A stretch of DNA of 64,000 nucleotides, taken from Pseudosulfitobacter sp. DSM 107133. GTDB taxonomy: Bacteria > Pseudomonadota > Alphaproteobacteria > Rhodobacterales > Rhodobacteraceae. A program made the translations under genes and the position numbers. Location of the stretch: positions 1,550,001 to 1,614,000 of the forward strand of contig NZ_CP085154.1 of NCBI RefSeq assembly GCF_022788695.1, read 5' to 3'. Numbering within the stretch: position 1 is the first letter of the stretch; every line of letters begins with the position of its first letter. Of the stretch, positions 17,159 through 26,262 are shown piece after piece. The notes under the pieces are model-generated. The model was not told the origin of the DNA and did not search any database. It saw only the letters and a program-made list of their open reading frames with translations.

Positions 17159-17386
17159 TTATTTCACTGCGTAGGGCAGCAGGGCGAGGAAGCGCGCGCG
17201 TTTGATGGCGCGGGACAGTTCGCGTTGCTTCTTGGCCGAAACGGCGGTGATGCGCGACGGCACGATCTTGCCACGCTCGGAAATGTAGCGTTGCAGCAGG
17301 CGTGTGTCTTTGTAGTCGATCGCGGGCGCGTTCTCACCCGAGAAAGGGCACACTTTGCGACGGCGGAAAAATGGTTTTGCAGCCAT
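17159..17386 (-). CDS. rpsR: 30S ribosomal protein S18
   Basis: 75 residues, normal length. Contains [60 protein letters not shown], the full S18 signature. It binds the S6 partner on the small-subunit platform. Encoded between rpsF and rplI, as is usual. GGAGC lies upstream of the ATG. Confidence 0.97.
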   Translation of the reverse strand: MAAKPFFRRRKVCPFSGENAPAIDYKDTRLLQRYISERGKIVPSRITAVSAKKQRELSRAIKRARFLALLPYAVK

Positions 17387-17412
17387 GGGTTAGCTCCTTT
17401 TTTGCTCGGGGT

Positions 17413-17766
17413 TCAGCGGCGCTCGCGACGGGTGTCGCGTTCGTCACGTTTCTGCATCTGGACCGAGGGGCCTTCTGCGTGGGCGTCGACCTTGATGGTC
17501 AGCACGCGCATGACATCGTCATGCAGACGCATCAGGCGTTCCATCTCTTGCACGGCGGTGGCCGGTGCGTCGGTGCGCAGGAAGGCGTAGTGGCCTTTGC
17601 GGTTTTTGTTGATTTTGTACGCCATCGTTTTGACGCCCCAGTATTCGTTATCAACCAGGGTGCCGCCGTTGTCGGCGAGGACGGTGCCAAAATGTTCGAT
17701 CAGGCCTTCGGCTTGTGTGTTCGACAAGTCCTGGCGTGCGATCATGACATGCTCGTAAAGGGGCAT
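17413..17766 (-). CDS. rpsF: 30S ribosomal protein S6
   Basis: 117 residues starting MPLYEHVMIARQDLSNTQAEGLIEHFG, with GGTLVDNEYWGVKTMAYKINKNRKGHYAFLRTDAP in the core and a basic tail (QKRDERDTRRERR). The frame is open to 18258, but the ATG at 17766 has GGAG 6 bases upstream and gives the family N-terminus. First gene of the operon. The S6:S18 pair represses its own leader in many bacteria, but I see no clear binding motif in the 300-base leader. Confidence 0.97.
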   Translation of the reverse strand: MPLYEHVMIARQDLSNTQAEGLIEHFGTVLADNGGTLVDNEYWGVKTMAYKINKNRKGHYAFLRTDAPATAVQEMERLMRLHDDVMRVLTIKVDAHAEGPSVQMQKRDERDTRRERR

Positions 17767-18073
17767 GTGCGCTCCATTTATATCAAGGCGCATTTCATAG
17801 ACGAAGCATTCAAGTCCCTTTGCGGCTTCGGCACGAGAGTCTGCGCGGTTCAGATGAGGTGCAAAAGGAAGTGCCCATATACACGGTTTGGGCGGGGGCG
17901 CAAGCGCGGCGGATCGCCCCGCCCGACAGCATATCATTTGTGCTGTATTGTTTCCAATAGCCGCAACAATGCCTTGGAGCGGTCTGTGGTGCGCCGCAAT
18001 CCTGCCGTTTTCGCTGGCCAGAAAAGTCTGAACACAGATCAAGACAGTCAACCTGTCGGCGAGGGACAAGACA
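17767..18073. other. Divergent intergenic region rpsF / 18074 gene
   Basis: 307 bases that must hold the ribosomal operon promoter on the minus strand and the promoter of the small membrane protein on the plus strand. I find no hexamer pair good enough to report and no strong hairpin. Confidence 0.5.
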
Positions 18074-18562
18074 ATGACAACCACATCCGAATTTCTCACA
18101 AAGGGTGAAACACTGAGCGTGCCTGTGCGCACTCTGGACGGCGCGCGGTCGCTGGTGCGGGTGATACGGCGGGTTGGCGGGGCGGGGCTGATACTGGCCG
18201 CAGTTGGCTTGTGGGCCATGCCGGGCAGCAATTGGGCGGCCGAGGTGTTGTTGATCAAGCTGGTGCTGTCGCTGGTCTCGGGCTTTGTCGGCTTGGCGCT
18301 GGTTCAGAACGGTGCGACCAAAGACAGGCCGGAAGTTGAAATTGATGTCGTGCGCCGCCGCGTGCAACTGGTAAGCCGTGCGCCCGGACGGGACATTGTT
18401 TTGTATGCGTGCAGCTTTGCCGAGCTTGGCCGTGCCGAAAAACACATGAATTCAGTGACCTTGTGGGATGCGAACGGCAATATTCTGGCTGAAGTCGTGC
18501 CCGCTGACCGGACTGTGCTGCGGTCGCTGGTGTCGGGATTGCGCGATGCGGGCAAGCTTTGA
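18074..18562 (+). CDS. Conserved-looking small membrane protein of unknown function
   Basis: 162 residues. Two hydrophobic segments (AGLILAAVGLWAMPG and VLLIKLVLSLVSGFVGLALV, residues about 36–80) form a hairpin in the membrane. A C-terminal soluble domain of about 80 residues follows, with alternating strands (VEIDVVRRRVQLVSRAPGRDIVLYACSFAEL, SVTLWDANGNILAEV). I do not recognise the family. The codon pattern is typical of the neighbours, so it looks like a resident gene. It is divergent from rpsF, with no operon partner. Confidence 0.7.
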   Translation: MTTTSEFLTKGETLSVPVRTLDGARSLVRVIRRVGGAGLILAAVGLWAMPGSNWAAEVLLIKLVLSLVSGFVGLALVQNGATKDRPEVEIDVVRRRVQLVSRAPGRDIVLYACSFAELGRAEKHMNSVTLWDANGNILAEVVPADRTVLRSLVSGLRDAGKL

Positions 18563-18730
18563 TCCACGCGGCAACCCCAAGTAAAGCCCGTTCGAAGCAC
18601 AAGTCTGTGCGCAATAGCACCAGAGCAATGTTCAAAAGCGCGCACAAGGTGTTGATCTGTGCCGACTTGCCCTGCGCGCAAAAACTGCCAGATGGTTGGG
18701 AGAGTTTCATCAACACGGAGTATCCCCAAT

Positions 18731-19300
18731 ATGAAATCGCTTATTCTTGCTGCTGCACTTTCGACGGCTGCCACCATGTCCTTTGCGGCCGACACCTACA
18801 CGCTGGACCCCAGCCACAGCCAGATCGTGTTCCACTATGAGCACCTGGGCTTTTCGACAACTTACGGCATGTTTAGCGGAATCAACGGCGAGATCAGCTT
18901 TGATCAAGAGGATCCTGCGAAATCGTCCGTTTCCGTGTCGTTCCCCGCAACCAGCCTGTTGACCGGTTGGGACGAGCGTATGCAGCATTTCATGTCGGGT
19001 GACTTCTTTGGCGCAGACGAAAACAACGACATCACGTTCACATCGACATCCATCGAAGTGACCGGCGACGATACTGCCAACATCACCGGTGATCTGACCA
19101 TTAACGGCATCACCAAGCCGGTTGTTCTGGATGCCAAGCTGAACCAGATGGGCGACCACCCGCAAGCGGGCAAGCCATGGGCCGGTTTCAGCGCGACGGC
19201 AACCGTGAAGCGTTCGGATTTCGACATGGGCCTGTACGCACCCTATGTTGGCGACGAAGTTGATATCGCGATTTCGATCGAAGCGATGAAAGCGGACTAG
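18731..19300 (+). CDS. YceI-family periplasmic lipid-binding protein
   Basis: 189 residues. Signal peptide MKSLILAAALSTAATMSFAA, then TYTLDPSHSQIVFHYEHLGFSTTYGMFSGINGEISFDQEDPAKSSVSVSF. The rest of the lipocalin-like YceI barrel follows, with NDITFTSTSIEVTGDDTANITGDLTINGITKPVVLDAKLN. Family members bind isoprenoid lipids such as polyprenyl quinones. The frame extends upstream, but ATG 18731 gives the signal peptide. It converges with a cytochrome b561–YceI fusion gene. Confidence 0.9.
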   Translation: MKSLILAAALSTAATMSFAADTYTLDPSHSQIVFHYEHLGFSTTYGMFSGINGEISFDQEDPAKSSVSVSFPATSLLTGWDERMQHFMSGDFFGADENNDITFTSTSIEVTGDDTANITGDLTINGITKPVVLDAKLNQMGDHPQAGKPWAGFSATATVKRSDFDMGLYAPYVGDEVDIAISIEAMKAD

Positions 19301-19322
19301 GCTTTCCCGAATACCAACGACA

Positions 19323-19350
19323 AAGGCCGCCGGATTGCTCTGGCGGCCTT
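19323..19350 (+). terminator. Intrinsic terminator of the yceI gene
   Basis: AAGGCCGCC pairs with GGCGGCCTT and is followed by TTTTGTTGTG, 22 bases after the stop codon. Confidence 0.88.
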
Positions 19351-19390
19351 TTTGTTGTGCACGTCGCGCCGGGGGAAAGGTGCCTCCGGC

Positions 19391-19416
19391 GGGGATATTT
19401 GGGGCCAAAAGAAGCG
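19391..19416. repeat. Dispersed intergenic repeat, copy 1
   Basis: GGGATATTTGGGGCCAAAAG plus AAGCG; a second copy with one mismatch lies at 41770–41794. Both sit just after a terminator. I recall similar words (GGGATATTT…GCCA.AAGAAG) in many Rhodobacterales intergenic regions. Confidence 0.6.
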
Positions 19417-19429
19417 CCGCGCGCGCGTA

Positions 19430-20626
19430 TCAGTTGCGCGTTGCGGTCAGTTCGATCCGGACGTTGACCGGGAATTTCAGGCTGCCCTCGTCGTTCATGT
19501 TGTTGCCGATGTTGAAATCGCGCCGGTCCAGTGTTGTGCTGCCTTTCATTGTGGCGGTGTCGCCGTCGATTGTCAGGTCAAAGGGCAGTTCCAGCGGGAC
19601 CGACTGGTCTTTGATTGTCAGGGTGCCGCGCGCCACGGTGCTGTCGATGGTTGTGAAAATCTCGGCTTTGTAGGTGGCGTTTGGGAAGGTTTGGGCATCG
19701 AAGAAATCCGGGCCCATTGCCTGATCGGTGACCGAGCCGAGGGTGAGCGAGCCGATGGAGATGGTGGCGTCTACCGTGCCGGAGGGTCCGTTCTGAACGC
19801 TCTCGTCAAAGCTGATTGCGGCGGTCCAGTCGGCAAAGCTGCCGGTTACGTCCGAGCCGAACTGGTTCACGACAATGGACAGGGTGCCGCCCTGGACCTG
19901 CCAGTCGGATTGTACTTGGGCCAGTGTGGCTGGGCCGGGGCCGTCACCGTCTGAGCCTGCCAGACCGAGGCCTGCGCCAAAGGCGATCGCGACGGCCCAG
20001 ACGGCAGCGGCGGCCACCGCGGGGCGGCGGCTGTTGTGCGTGCCGCCGGGGGCGGTGGCGGTGGTGGTGCCGAACCACATGCGGCGCAGGGTGCTGTCGC
20101 GGTCGATAAAGTGGTGTTTCAGCGCGCCGAGGATGTGCAGGGCAAGGGACGCTTCCAGCACATTGGTGGCGATTTCGTGCATCGCGCCAAAGGCCCCTGC
20201 CACGGCTTCGGATTTGGGCACCAGTGGCAGGTCTTGGCCGATGGGCAGCCAGATCGGCGCAAAGCCGGAGGTGGCGGCGTGGTGGATCCAGCCCGAAAGC
20301 GGCACGATCACAAGGCTGGCGTAAAGAAGCCAATGCACGGTTTCGGCGGCAAAGGTTTCAAGTTTGCGTTCGGGGTGCAGGTTGGCCGGTTTGGGTTGCG
20401 TCACTGCCCACAGGATGCGCGCGATGGCGACGACGAAAACAGTGATGCCCAGCGTTTTGTGCAGCGAGAACAGCCACGCCTTGGTCGCCAGCTGGTCGGC
20501 GGTGTCATAGGCCATGTCATTGGCGATCAGACCCAGAGGGATCAGGGTGAGGATCAGCAGGGCGATCAGCCAGTGAAATGTCTTGGTGACAGTACCGTAG
20601 CGGTCGTCGGCATTGGTAAGTGGCAT
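19430..20626 (-). CDS. Cytochrome b561 fused to a C-terminal YceI domain
   Basis: 398 residues. Residues 1–185 are a four-helix cytochrome b561 (TKTFHWLIALLILTLIPLGLIA; LHKTLGITVFVVAIARILWAV; VHWLLYASLVIVPLSGWIHHA; LEASLALHILGALKHHF), with His residues in each helix placed to bind two haems b. A linker and a fifth helix (AVAAAAVWAVAIAFGAGLGLAG) lead to a periplasmic YceI domain (residues about 230–398, DWTAAISFDESVQNGPSGTVDATISIGSLTLGS…). The fusion suggests a quinol-linked redox module whose YceI part presents or shields an isoprenoid. It is convergent with the free-standing yceI. Confidence 0.9.
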   Translation of the reverse strand: MPLTNADDRYGTVTKTFHWLIALLILTLIPLGLIANDMAYDTADQLATKAWLFSLHKTLGITVFVVAIARILWAVTQPKPANLHPERKLETFAAETVHWLLYASLVIVPLSGWIHHAATSGFAPIWLPIGQDLPLVPKSEAVAGAFGAMHEIATNVLEASLALHILGALKHHFIDRDSTLRRMWFGTTTATAPGGTHNSRRPAVAAAAVWAVAIAFGAGLGLAGSDGDGPGPATLAQVQSDWQVQGGTLSIVVNQFGSDVTGSFADWTAAISFDESVQNGPSGTVDATISIGSLTLGSVTDQAMGPDFFDAQTFPNATYKAEIFTTIDSTVARGTLTIKDQSVPLELPFDLTIDGDTATMKGSTTLDRRDFNIGNNMNDEGSLKFPVNVRIELTATRN

Positions 20627-20817
20627 GTTGGTCTCCGGTTGCGGGCGGATGAAGGGTTTGCCCTGAGGCAGGCTTGGTCGTTAATGTGGAGTATAGGTCG
20701 GGGTTTGTAACTGCAAATTGTTGCACAGGGCGGGTGCGGAAATCGTTGGGCGGCTTGTGCGCGGGGCGCTGGGTCTCTAAACCGCGCAGAACGGCAAAAG
20801 AGGGAGGGCAGTCGCCC

Positions 20818-21747
20818 ATGAGCATAGCATTTGTATTTCCGGGACAGGGCGCGCAGGCCATTGGCATGGGGCGCGATCTGGCCGAAGCCTATCCGGCGGC
20901 GCGGGCGGTTTTTGACGAGGTGGACGAGGCCCTGGGCGAAAAGCTGAGCGATCTGATCTGGGAAGGCGACATTGAAACGCTGACGCTGACGCAGAACGCG
21001 CAGCCTGCACTGATGGCGACCTCGCTGGCGGCGATGCGCGCGCTTGAGGCCGAAGGCTATGGCATCGGCACGGCGTCCTATGTGGCGGGGCATTCGCTGG
21101 GTGAATATTCGGCCTTGGCGGCGGCGGGGGCGATTTCTGTGGCCGATACCGCGCGGTTGCTGCGGATTCGCGGTGCGGCGATGCAAGAGGCGGTGCCTGT
21201 GGGCGTTGGCGCAATGGCCGCGCTGCTGGGGCTGGACTTTGCCACGGCGACAGAAGTGGCCGAAGAGGCCGCGCAGGGCGAGGTGTGCCAGGCCGCAAAT
21301 GACAACGATCCGGCGCAGGTTGTGGTGTCGGGTCACAAGGCGGCGGTTGAACGCGCGATCGAGATTGCCAAGGGCAAGGGCGCCAAGCGCGCGCTTTTGC
21401 TGCCCGTAAGCGCGCCTTTTCACTGCGCATTGATGGAACCTGCCGCGCGCAAGATGGCCGAGGCGCTGGACAAGGTGGACATCCATGCGCCCGATGTGCC
21501 GCTGGTGGCCAATGTGCGCGCCGAGGCCGTGGACAGTGCGATGGTGATCCGCAATTTGCTGGTGGATCAGGTGACTGGTTCGGTCCGGTGGCGCGAAAGC
21601 GTCATGTGGATGGCGGCGCAGGGTGTTACTGAAATGTGGGAAATTGGCGCGGGCAAGGCGTTGAGCGGGATGATCCGGCGGATCGAGCGTTCGGTGGCCA
21701 CACGCAACATTGGTGTGGCAGCCGATATTGCCGCGCTTAAAGGCTGA
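20818..21747 (+). CDS. fabD: Malonyl-CoA:ACP transacylase
   Basis: 309 residues. FVFPGQGAQAIGMG at the start, the nucleophile motif GHSLGEYSA (Ser near residue 90), Arg in LLRIRGAAMQEAV, and the catalytic His in PVSAPFHCALM. It loads malonate onto ACP for fatty acid synthesis in the cytoplasm. ATG 20818 was chosen because GGGAGGG lies just upstream and the protein starts at the conserved strand; the frame is open 48 codons further. First gene of fabD-fabG-acpP. Confidence 0.96.
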   Translation: MSIAFVFPGQGAQAIGMGRDLAEAYPAARAVFDEVDEALGEKLSDLIWEGDIETLTLTQNAQPALMATSLAAMRALEAEGYGIGTASYVAGHSLGEYSALAAAGAISVADTARLLRIRGAAMQEAVPVGVGAMAALLGLDFATATEVAEEAAQGEVCQAANDNDPAQVVVSGHKAAVERAIEIAKGKGAKRALLLPVSAPFHCALMEPAARKMAEALDKVDIHAPDVPLVANVRAEAVDSAMVIRNLLVDQVTGSVRWRESVMWMAAQGVTEMWEIGAGKALSGMIRRIERSVATRNIGVAADIAALKG

Positions 21748-21772
21748 TAAAGTAACAAGGAGCAGCAGCACT

Positions 21773-22507
21773 ATGGATTTGATTGATAAAACGGCGTTGG
21801 TTACAGGTGCATCAGGGGGCATCGGGGCCGAGATTGCACGGGCTTTGCACGCGGCGGGGGCCACTGTGGCACTGTCTGGCACGCGGGTTGCGCCATTGGA
21901 GGCGCTGGCTGCCGAACTGGGCGACCGTGTACATGTGCTGCCATGCAACCTGAGCGATATGGCTGCGGTCGATGCGTTGCCCAAGCAGGCCATCGAGGCG
22001 ATGGGCCGCGTCGATATTCTGGTGAACAATGCGGGCATCACCCGTGACAACCTGTTCATGCGCATGTCGGATGAGGACTGGTCCAGCGTTCTGGATGTGA
22101 ACCTGACGGCGACAATGAAGCTGTGCCGTGGCGTTTTGCGCGGCATGATGAAGGCGCGGTGGGGCCGGATCATCAACATCAGTTCGGTCGTGGGGGCCAT
22201 CGGCAACCCCGGCCAGGCAAACTATGCCGCCAGCAAGGCGGGCATGGTGGGCATGTCGAAAAGCCTGGCTGCCGAGGTGGCGAGCCGTGGTATTACGGTG
22301 AATGCCGTGGCGCCGGGGTTTATCACCACGCCGATGACCGACAAGCTGACGGACGACCAGAAAACAGCGCTGTTGTCGCAAATTCCTGCGGGCCGCATGG
22401 GCGAAGCGTCGGAGATTGCGGCGGCTGTGGCCTATCTTGCCGGCACGCAAGCGGGTTACGTCACAGGAACGACCTTGCACGTCAACGGCGGTATGGCCAT
22501 GGTGTAA
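21773..22507 (+). CDS. fabG: 3-oxoacyl-ACP reductase
   Basis: 244 residues, an SDR enzyme. Cofactor motif TGASGGIGAEIA near residues 13–24, NNAG at about 85, and the catalytic Ser-Tyr-Lys as INISSVV (Ser) and YAASKAGM. The C-terminus CAPG-type segment reads NAVAPGFITTPMTDKL. It reduces beta-ketoacyl-ACP using NADPH. AAGGAG lies 12 bases before the ATG and 26 bases separate it from fabD. Confidence 0.96.
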   Translation: MDLIDKTALVTGASGGIGAEIARALHAAGATVALSGTRVAPLEALAAELGDRVHVLPCNLSDMAAVDALPKQAIEAMGRVDILVNNAGITRDNLFMRMSDEDWSSVLDVNLTATMKLCRGVLRGMMKARWGRIINISSVVGAIGNPGQANYAASKAGMVGMSKSLAAEVASRGITVNAVAPGFITTPMTDKLTDDQKTALLSQIPAGRMGEASEIAAAVAYLAGTQAGYVTGTTLHVNGGMAMV

Positions 22508-22572
22508 GGGCCGCGCCAGAAGCCTTGCCATCTTTTCGTGATATGCTATAGGCGGCGCAGATTTGAACCGGG

Positions 22573-22642
22573 GGCGCGGCGACGCGCCTTTGGAATAGCC
22601 GCCCCTTGGGGGGCACGACCATGCCGCACCAACAGGGGCGGC
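22573..22642 (+). promoter_or_regulatory. Two hairpins in the acpP leader
   Basis: GGCGCG-GCGA-CGCGCC (22573–22588) has a GNRA-type tetraloop. GCCGCCCC (22598–22605) pairs with GGGGCGGC (22635–22642). They lie in the 181-base gap between fabG and acpP. They may limit read-through from fabG or stabilise the abundant acpP message; neither is followed by a T-tract. Confidence 0.5.
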
Positions 22643-22688
22643 ACCACTGAAGGGCAAGACATTTGCCTGTTGGAATGAGGACTTAGAA

Positions 22689-22922
22689 ATGAGCGACGTC
22701 GCAGACCGCGTGAAAAAGATCGTTGTAGAGCACCTGGGTGTAGAAGAAGACAAAGTTGTCGAGAACGCGTCGTTCATCGATGATCTGGGCGCAGACAGCC
22801 TGGACACCGTCGAACTGGTGATGGCGTTCGAAGAAGAATTCGGCATCGAGATCCCCGACGACGCGGCGGAAACGATCCAGACCTTTGGCGATGCTGTGAA
22901 ATTCATCACCGAAGCGTCCTAA
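22689..22922 (+). CDS. acpP: Acyl carrier protein
   Basis: 77 residues, acidic, with the phosphopantetheine site [26 protein letters not shown] (Ser near residue 37). It carries growing acyl chains for the Fab enzymes encoded around it. GAGGACTTAGAA precedes the ATG. A strong terminator follows. Confidence 0.98.
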   Translation: MSDVADRVKKIVVEHLGVEEDKVVENASFIDDLGADSLDTVELVMAFEEEFGIEIPDDAAETIQTFGDAVKFITEAS

Positions 22923-22949
22923 GTTCTAAAATGTTTTTGTACGTTTTGG

Positions 22950-22977
22950 CGGCGTCTTTTCTTGCGGAAAGGCGCCG
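22950..22977 (+). terminator. Intrinsic terminator of acpP
   Basis: CGGCGTCTTT pairs over 10 positions with AAAGGCGCCG and is followed by TTTTTCTATTTTT. Confidence 0.92.
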
Positions 22978-23097
22978 TTTTTCTATTTTTGGACGAAACG
23001 GCATTGCATGCAGGCGCCCTGCGCGACAAGGTCGGGGCAGAGCCTTGGTCAACAAGAGGCCGCAGCAGGATTTCTTAGCAATGCCCACATCGCTCCT

Positions 23098-23628
23098 ATG
23101 TCGCGTGTAGTTCCGACCATCAACACCAAAGGCGTGACGCTGCGCGCGTTACGGCCGGATGATTTCGACCGCTATGCAGCGATCTGGGCGATGCCGGAGG
23201 TCGTGCAGTATACGGGTGGTGTGCCGTGGAGCCGCAGCCGTGCGTGGGATTCGTTTTTGCGCAATGCGGGCCATTGGCAGATGACAGGCTTTGGCCAGTG
23301 GGCAATCGAAGCGCAAAGCAGCAAGTCTCTGGTGGGGCAGACCGGTTTTTTCTATGGTGTGCGCGGTCTTGGCGCAGATTTTGATGCCTACCCCGAGGCG
23401 GGGTGGGTGTTGTCACCGGATGTGCAGGGGCGCGGGTTGGGTCGTCAGGCGGCGCAGGCGGCGCATGACTGGTTTGACCGCGTGGTGACCGGGCCGTTGG
23501 TGTGCCGGATTGCCTCGGACAATGCGGTGTCGCTGAGGCTGGCGGATGCGCTGGGGTACAAACCGATGCGTCAGACCGAGGAAGATGGCGCGCCGGTAGA
23601 GTTGATGATCCGTAAATCCCCGCCCTGA
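23098..23628 (+). CDS. GNAT-family N-acetyltransferase (RimJ/RimL-like)
   Basis: 176 residues. Opens with TLRALRPDDFDRYAAIWAMPEVVQYTGG, typical of the Acetyltransf_3 group. The acetyl-CoA loop is VLSPDVQGRGLGRQAAQAAHDWF (motif Q-x-x-G-x-G/A) and the closing strand VCRIASDNAVSLRLADALGYKPM. Substrate unknown; related proteins acetylate protein N-termini or small amines. It sits between acpP and fabF on the same strand but behind a terminator, so it may have its own promoter. Start ATG 23098 (MSRVVPTI) fits the family; no strong ribosome site. Confidence 0.85.
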   Translation: MSRVVPTINTKGVTLRALRPDDFDRYAAIWAMPEVVQYTGGVPWSRSRAWDSFLRNAGHWQMTGFGQWAIEAQSSKSLVGQTGFFYGVRGLGADFDAYPEAGWVLSPDVQGRGLGRQAAQAAHDWFDRVVTGPLVCRIASDNAVSLRLADALGYKPMRQTEEDGAPVELMIRKSPP

Positions 23629-23768
23629 GCTGTGCAGCATGGCGGCGAAAACCGGCCAATTTTGCCGCTAAATTCTGCGCTTGCAAAGGCTGTGTGATGT
23701 CGCGTTGGACTTGAACACGCGGGCTTTGACGGGCTATGAGCGTCGAAACGAGACAGAGGGGCATATTT

Positions 23769-25031
23769 ATGCGCAGAGTTGTTGTGACGGGTTTGGGTCT
23801 GGTGACGCCGCTGGCCGATGGGGTCGAGGCAAGCTGGAGCCGTATTCTGGACGGTCAATCGGGCGCGGGTCCGATCACGGGCTTTGACACCGAGGGTCTG
23901 GTCACCACCTATGCATGTGAAGTGCCCTTGGGCGATGGCAGCAACGACACGTTCAACGCCGATGCCTATATGGAGCCGAAGGAGCAGCGCAAGGTTGATA
24001 CCTTTATCCTGTTCGGTATGGCCGCCGCGCAGCAGGCCGTGGAAGATTCGGGCTGGAAACCGCAAACGGATGAGGATTTCGAGCGCACCGGCGTTTTGAT
24101 GGGGTCGGGCATTGGCGGTTTGAACAGCATCGCCAACACCGCCGTGATGATGGAAGAAAAGGGCCCGCGTCGCGTCAGCCCGTTCTTTGTGCCGGGTGCT
24201 TTGATCAACCTGATCAGCGGACAGGTCAGCATTCGCTATGGGTTCAAGGGGCCGAACCATTCGGTTGTGACCGCCTGTTCGACCGGCGCGCACGCGATCG
24301 GCGATGCCAGCCGTCTGATCCAGCACGGTGATGCGGACGTGATGGTGGCAGGCGGGGCCGAGGCGGCGATCTGCAAGATCGGAATTGCGGGCTTTAACGC
24401 CTGCAAGGCGCTGTCGACCAAATATGCCGACGATCCCAAGAAGGCGAGCCGCCCCTATGACGTGGACCGCGACGGGTTCGTCATGGGCGAGGGTGCGGGC
24501 ATTGTCGTGCTGGAGGAATACGAGCACGCCAAGGCGCGCGGCGCGAAGATTTATGCCGAGGTGAAGGGCTATGGTCTGTCGGGCGATGCCTATCACATCA
24601 CGGCACCCTCCGAGTCCGGCGAAGGCGGCGAGCGCGCGATGCGCGCGGCGCTGCGCAATGCGGGTTTGCAGCCGTCGGACATTGATTACATCAACGCGCA
24701 TGGCACCAGCACCATGGCCGACACCATCGAGTTGGGCGCGGTCGAGCGGATGCTGGGCGATCATGCCAGCAAGGTTACCATGTCGTCGACCAAATCGGCC
24801 ACGGGGCACCTGCTGGGGGCTGCCGGCGCGATCGAGGCGATTTTCAGCATTCTGGCGATCCGTGACCAGGTGTGCCCGCCGACAATCAACCTGGACAATC
24901 CGGCTGTGGAAACGGCGGTGGATCTGGCGCCCAACGCCAAGCGGGAACGTGAGGTGAATGTGGTGTTGTCGAATTCCTTTGGCTTTGGCGGGACCAATGC
25001 CTCGGTGATCTTTGCCAAGGTTGATGGTTGA
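23769..25031 (+). CDS. fabF: 3-oxoacyl-ACP synthase II
   Basis: 420 residues. Catalytic Cys in VTACSTGAHAIGDA, the two His in NAHGTSTMADTIE and KSATGHLLGAAGAIEAIF, and the closing NSFGFGGTNASVIF. It extends acyl-ACP by Claisen condensation. ATG 23769 (MRRVVVTGLG) was preferred over the in-frame ATG at 23736 because it matches family length and has AGAGGGG upstream. Its stop overlaps the mltG start by one base (TGATG). Confidence 0.96.
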   Translation: MRRVVVTGLGLVTPLADGVEASWSRILDGQSGAGPITGFDTEGLVTTYACEVPLGDGSNDTFNADAYMEPKEQRKVDTFILFGMAAAQQAVEDSGWKPQTDEDFERTGVLMGSGIGGLNSIANTAVMMEEKGPRRVSPFFVPGALINLISGQVSIRYGFKGPNHSVVTACSTGAHAIGDASRLIQHGDADVMVAGGAEAAICKIGIAGFNACKALSTKYADDPKKASRPYDVDRDGFVMGEGAGIVVLEEYEHAKARGAKIYAEVKGYGLSGDAYHITAPSESGEGGERAMRAALRNAGLQPSDIDYINAHGTSTMADTIELGAVERMLGDHASKVTMSSTKSATGHLLGAAGAIEAIFSILAIRDQVCPPTINLDNPAVETAVDLAPNAKREREVNVVLSNSFGFGGTNASVIFAKVDG

Positions 25032-26191
25032 TGTGGCGTCATATTGCCTCGAACGCGCTGACGTTCATTTTGCTGGCTTTGTTTCTGCTGGGTGGCGTCA
25101 TTCTGTGGGGCAAAGGGCAATATGAAGCACAAGGGCCGCTGACGAATGCGATTTGTGTGGAAGTGCCACGCGGGTCGAATTTTGACCGTGTCAGCAAGTC
25201 TTTGGTCGAACAAGGCGCTGTGACCAGCGGTCCGATTCTGCGGATCGGGGCGAACTACGCCGAGAAGACCGAACAGCTGAAGGCCGGGAGCTATCTGGTT
25301 GAGCCGGGTGCCTCGATGGAACAGATCGTTGACGTGGTGACCCGCGGCGGGGCCAGCACCTGTGGCACCGAAGTGGTGTACCGTATTGGCGTGAACCGTG
25401 TGTCGGTTCAGGTGCGCGAACTGGACCCTGCGACCAGCAAATTCGTTGAGCGGGCCGAGTTTGAACAGACCGTTGACGAGGTTCCGACGATTTACGCCGA
25501 TGTGAAGGCCAAGCCGGACACGCGGTTTCGCATTGCGATGGCCGAAGGTGTGACCAGTTGGCAGGTGACCGAGGCCCTGCGCAGCATGGATGTGCTGGAC
25601 GGTGAGGTGGCAAAGGTGCCAGCCGAGGGCGTTTTGGCGCCTGACAGCTATGAGGTGCGTCCGGGCGACGACCGTGCGGCCATTCTGGCGCGCATGGAGG
25701 CCGCACAGGAGATTCTGGTGGCCGCAGCATGGGAAGGCCGTGAAGCAGACCTGCCGGTGAACACGCCTGAAGAATTGCTGATTTTGGCGTCGATCATCGA
25801 GAAAGAGACCGGCGTGCCCGACGAGCGCCGTCAGGTGGCCAGCGTGTTCGTCAACCGTCTGAACCAGGGCATGCGTTTGCAGACCGACCCCACGGTGATC
25901 TATGGCATCACCAAGGGCGAAGGCGTGCTGGGCCGTGGTTTGCGCCAGTCGGAACTGCGCAAGGCGACGCCTTGGAACACCTATGTGATCGAAGGCCTGC
26001 CACCGACGCCCATCGCAAACCCCGGACGCGCCAGTCTGGAAGCGGCAGCGCGGCCTGCGGACACTGATTTTGTGTTCTTTGTGGCCGATGGCAGCGGTGG
26101 ACATGCCTTTGCCAAGACCTTGGAAGAGCACAACCGCAACGTAGCGAAATGGCGTGAAATCGAGGCGCAACAGCCCGCGCCGGAGAATTGA
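25031..26191 (+). CDS. mltG: Endolytic transglycosylase MltG (YceG-like)
   Basis: 386 residues. One N-terminal membrane helix (ALTFILLALFLLGGVILWG) is followed by the YceG-like domain. The catalytic region is ELLILASIIEKETGVPDERRQVASVFVNRLNQGMRLQTDPTVIYGI, the Glu of IIEKET being the expected active residue, and TPWNTYVIEGLPPTPIANPG follows. It cuts nascent glycan strands in the periplasm. It is coupled to fabF by start-stop overlap. It ends 213 bases before the GTA cluster. Confidence 0.95.
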   Translation: MWRHIASNALTFILLALFLLGGVILWGKGQYEAQGPLTNAICVEVPRGSNFDRVSKSLVEQGAVTSGPILRIGANYAEKTEQLKAGSYLVEPGASMEQIVDVVTRGGASTCGTEVVYRIGVNRVSVQVRELDPATSKFVERAEFEQTVDEVPTIYADVKAKPDTRFRIAMAEGVTSWQVTEALRSMDVLDGEVAKVPAEGVLAPDSYEVRPGDDRAAILARMEAAQEILVAAAWEGREADLPVNTPEELLILASIIEKETGVPDERRQVASVFVNRLNQGMRLQTDPTVIYGITKGEGVLGRGLRQSELRKATPWNTYVIEGLPPTPIANPGRASLEAAARPADTDFVFFVADGSGGHAFAKTLEEHNRNVAKWREIEAQQPAPEN

Positions 26192-26262
26192 GCGTTGCGC
26201 CCAATCGTTAAGTTTTCGTAATGATAACGGACGGTTGGGTGATGGCGGGGCGGCCATCAACC

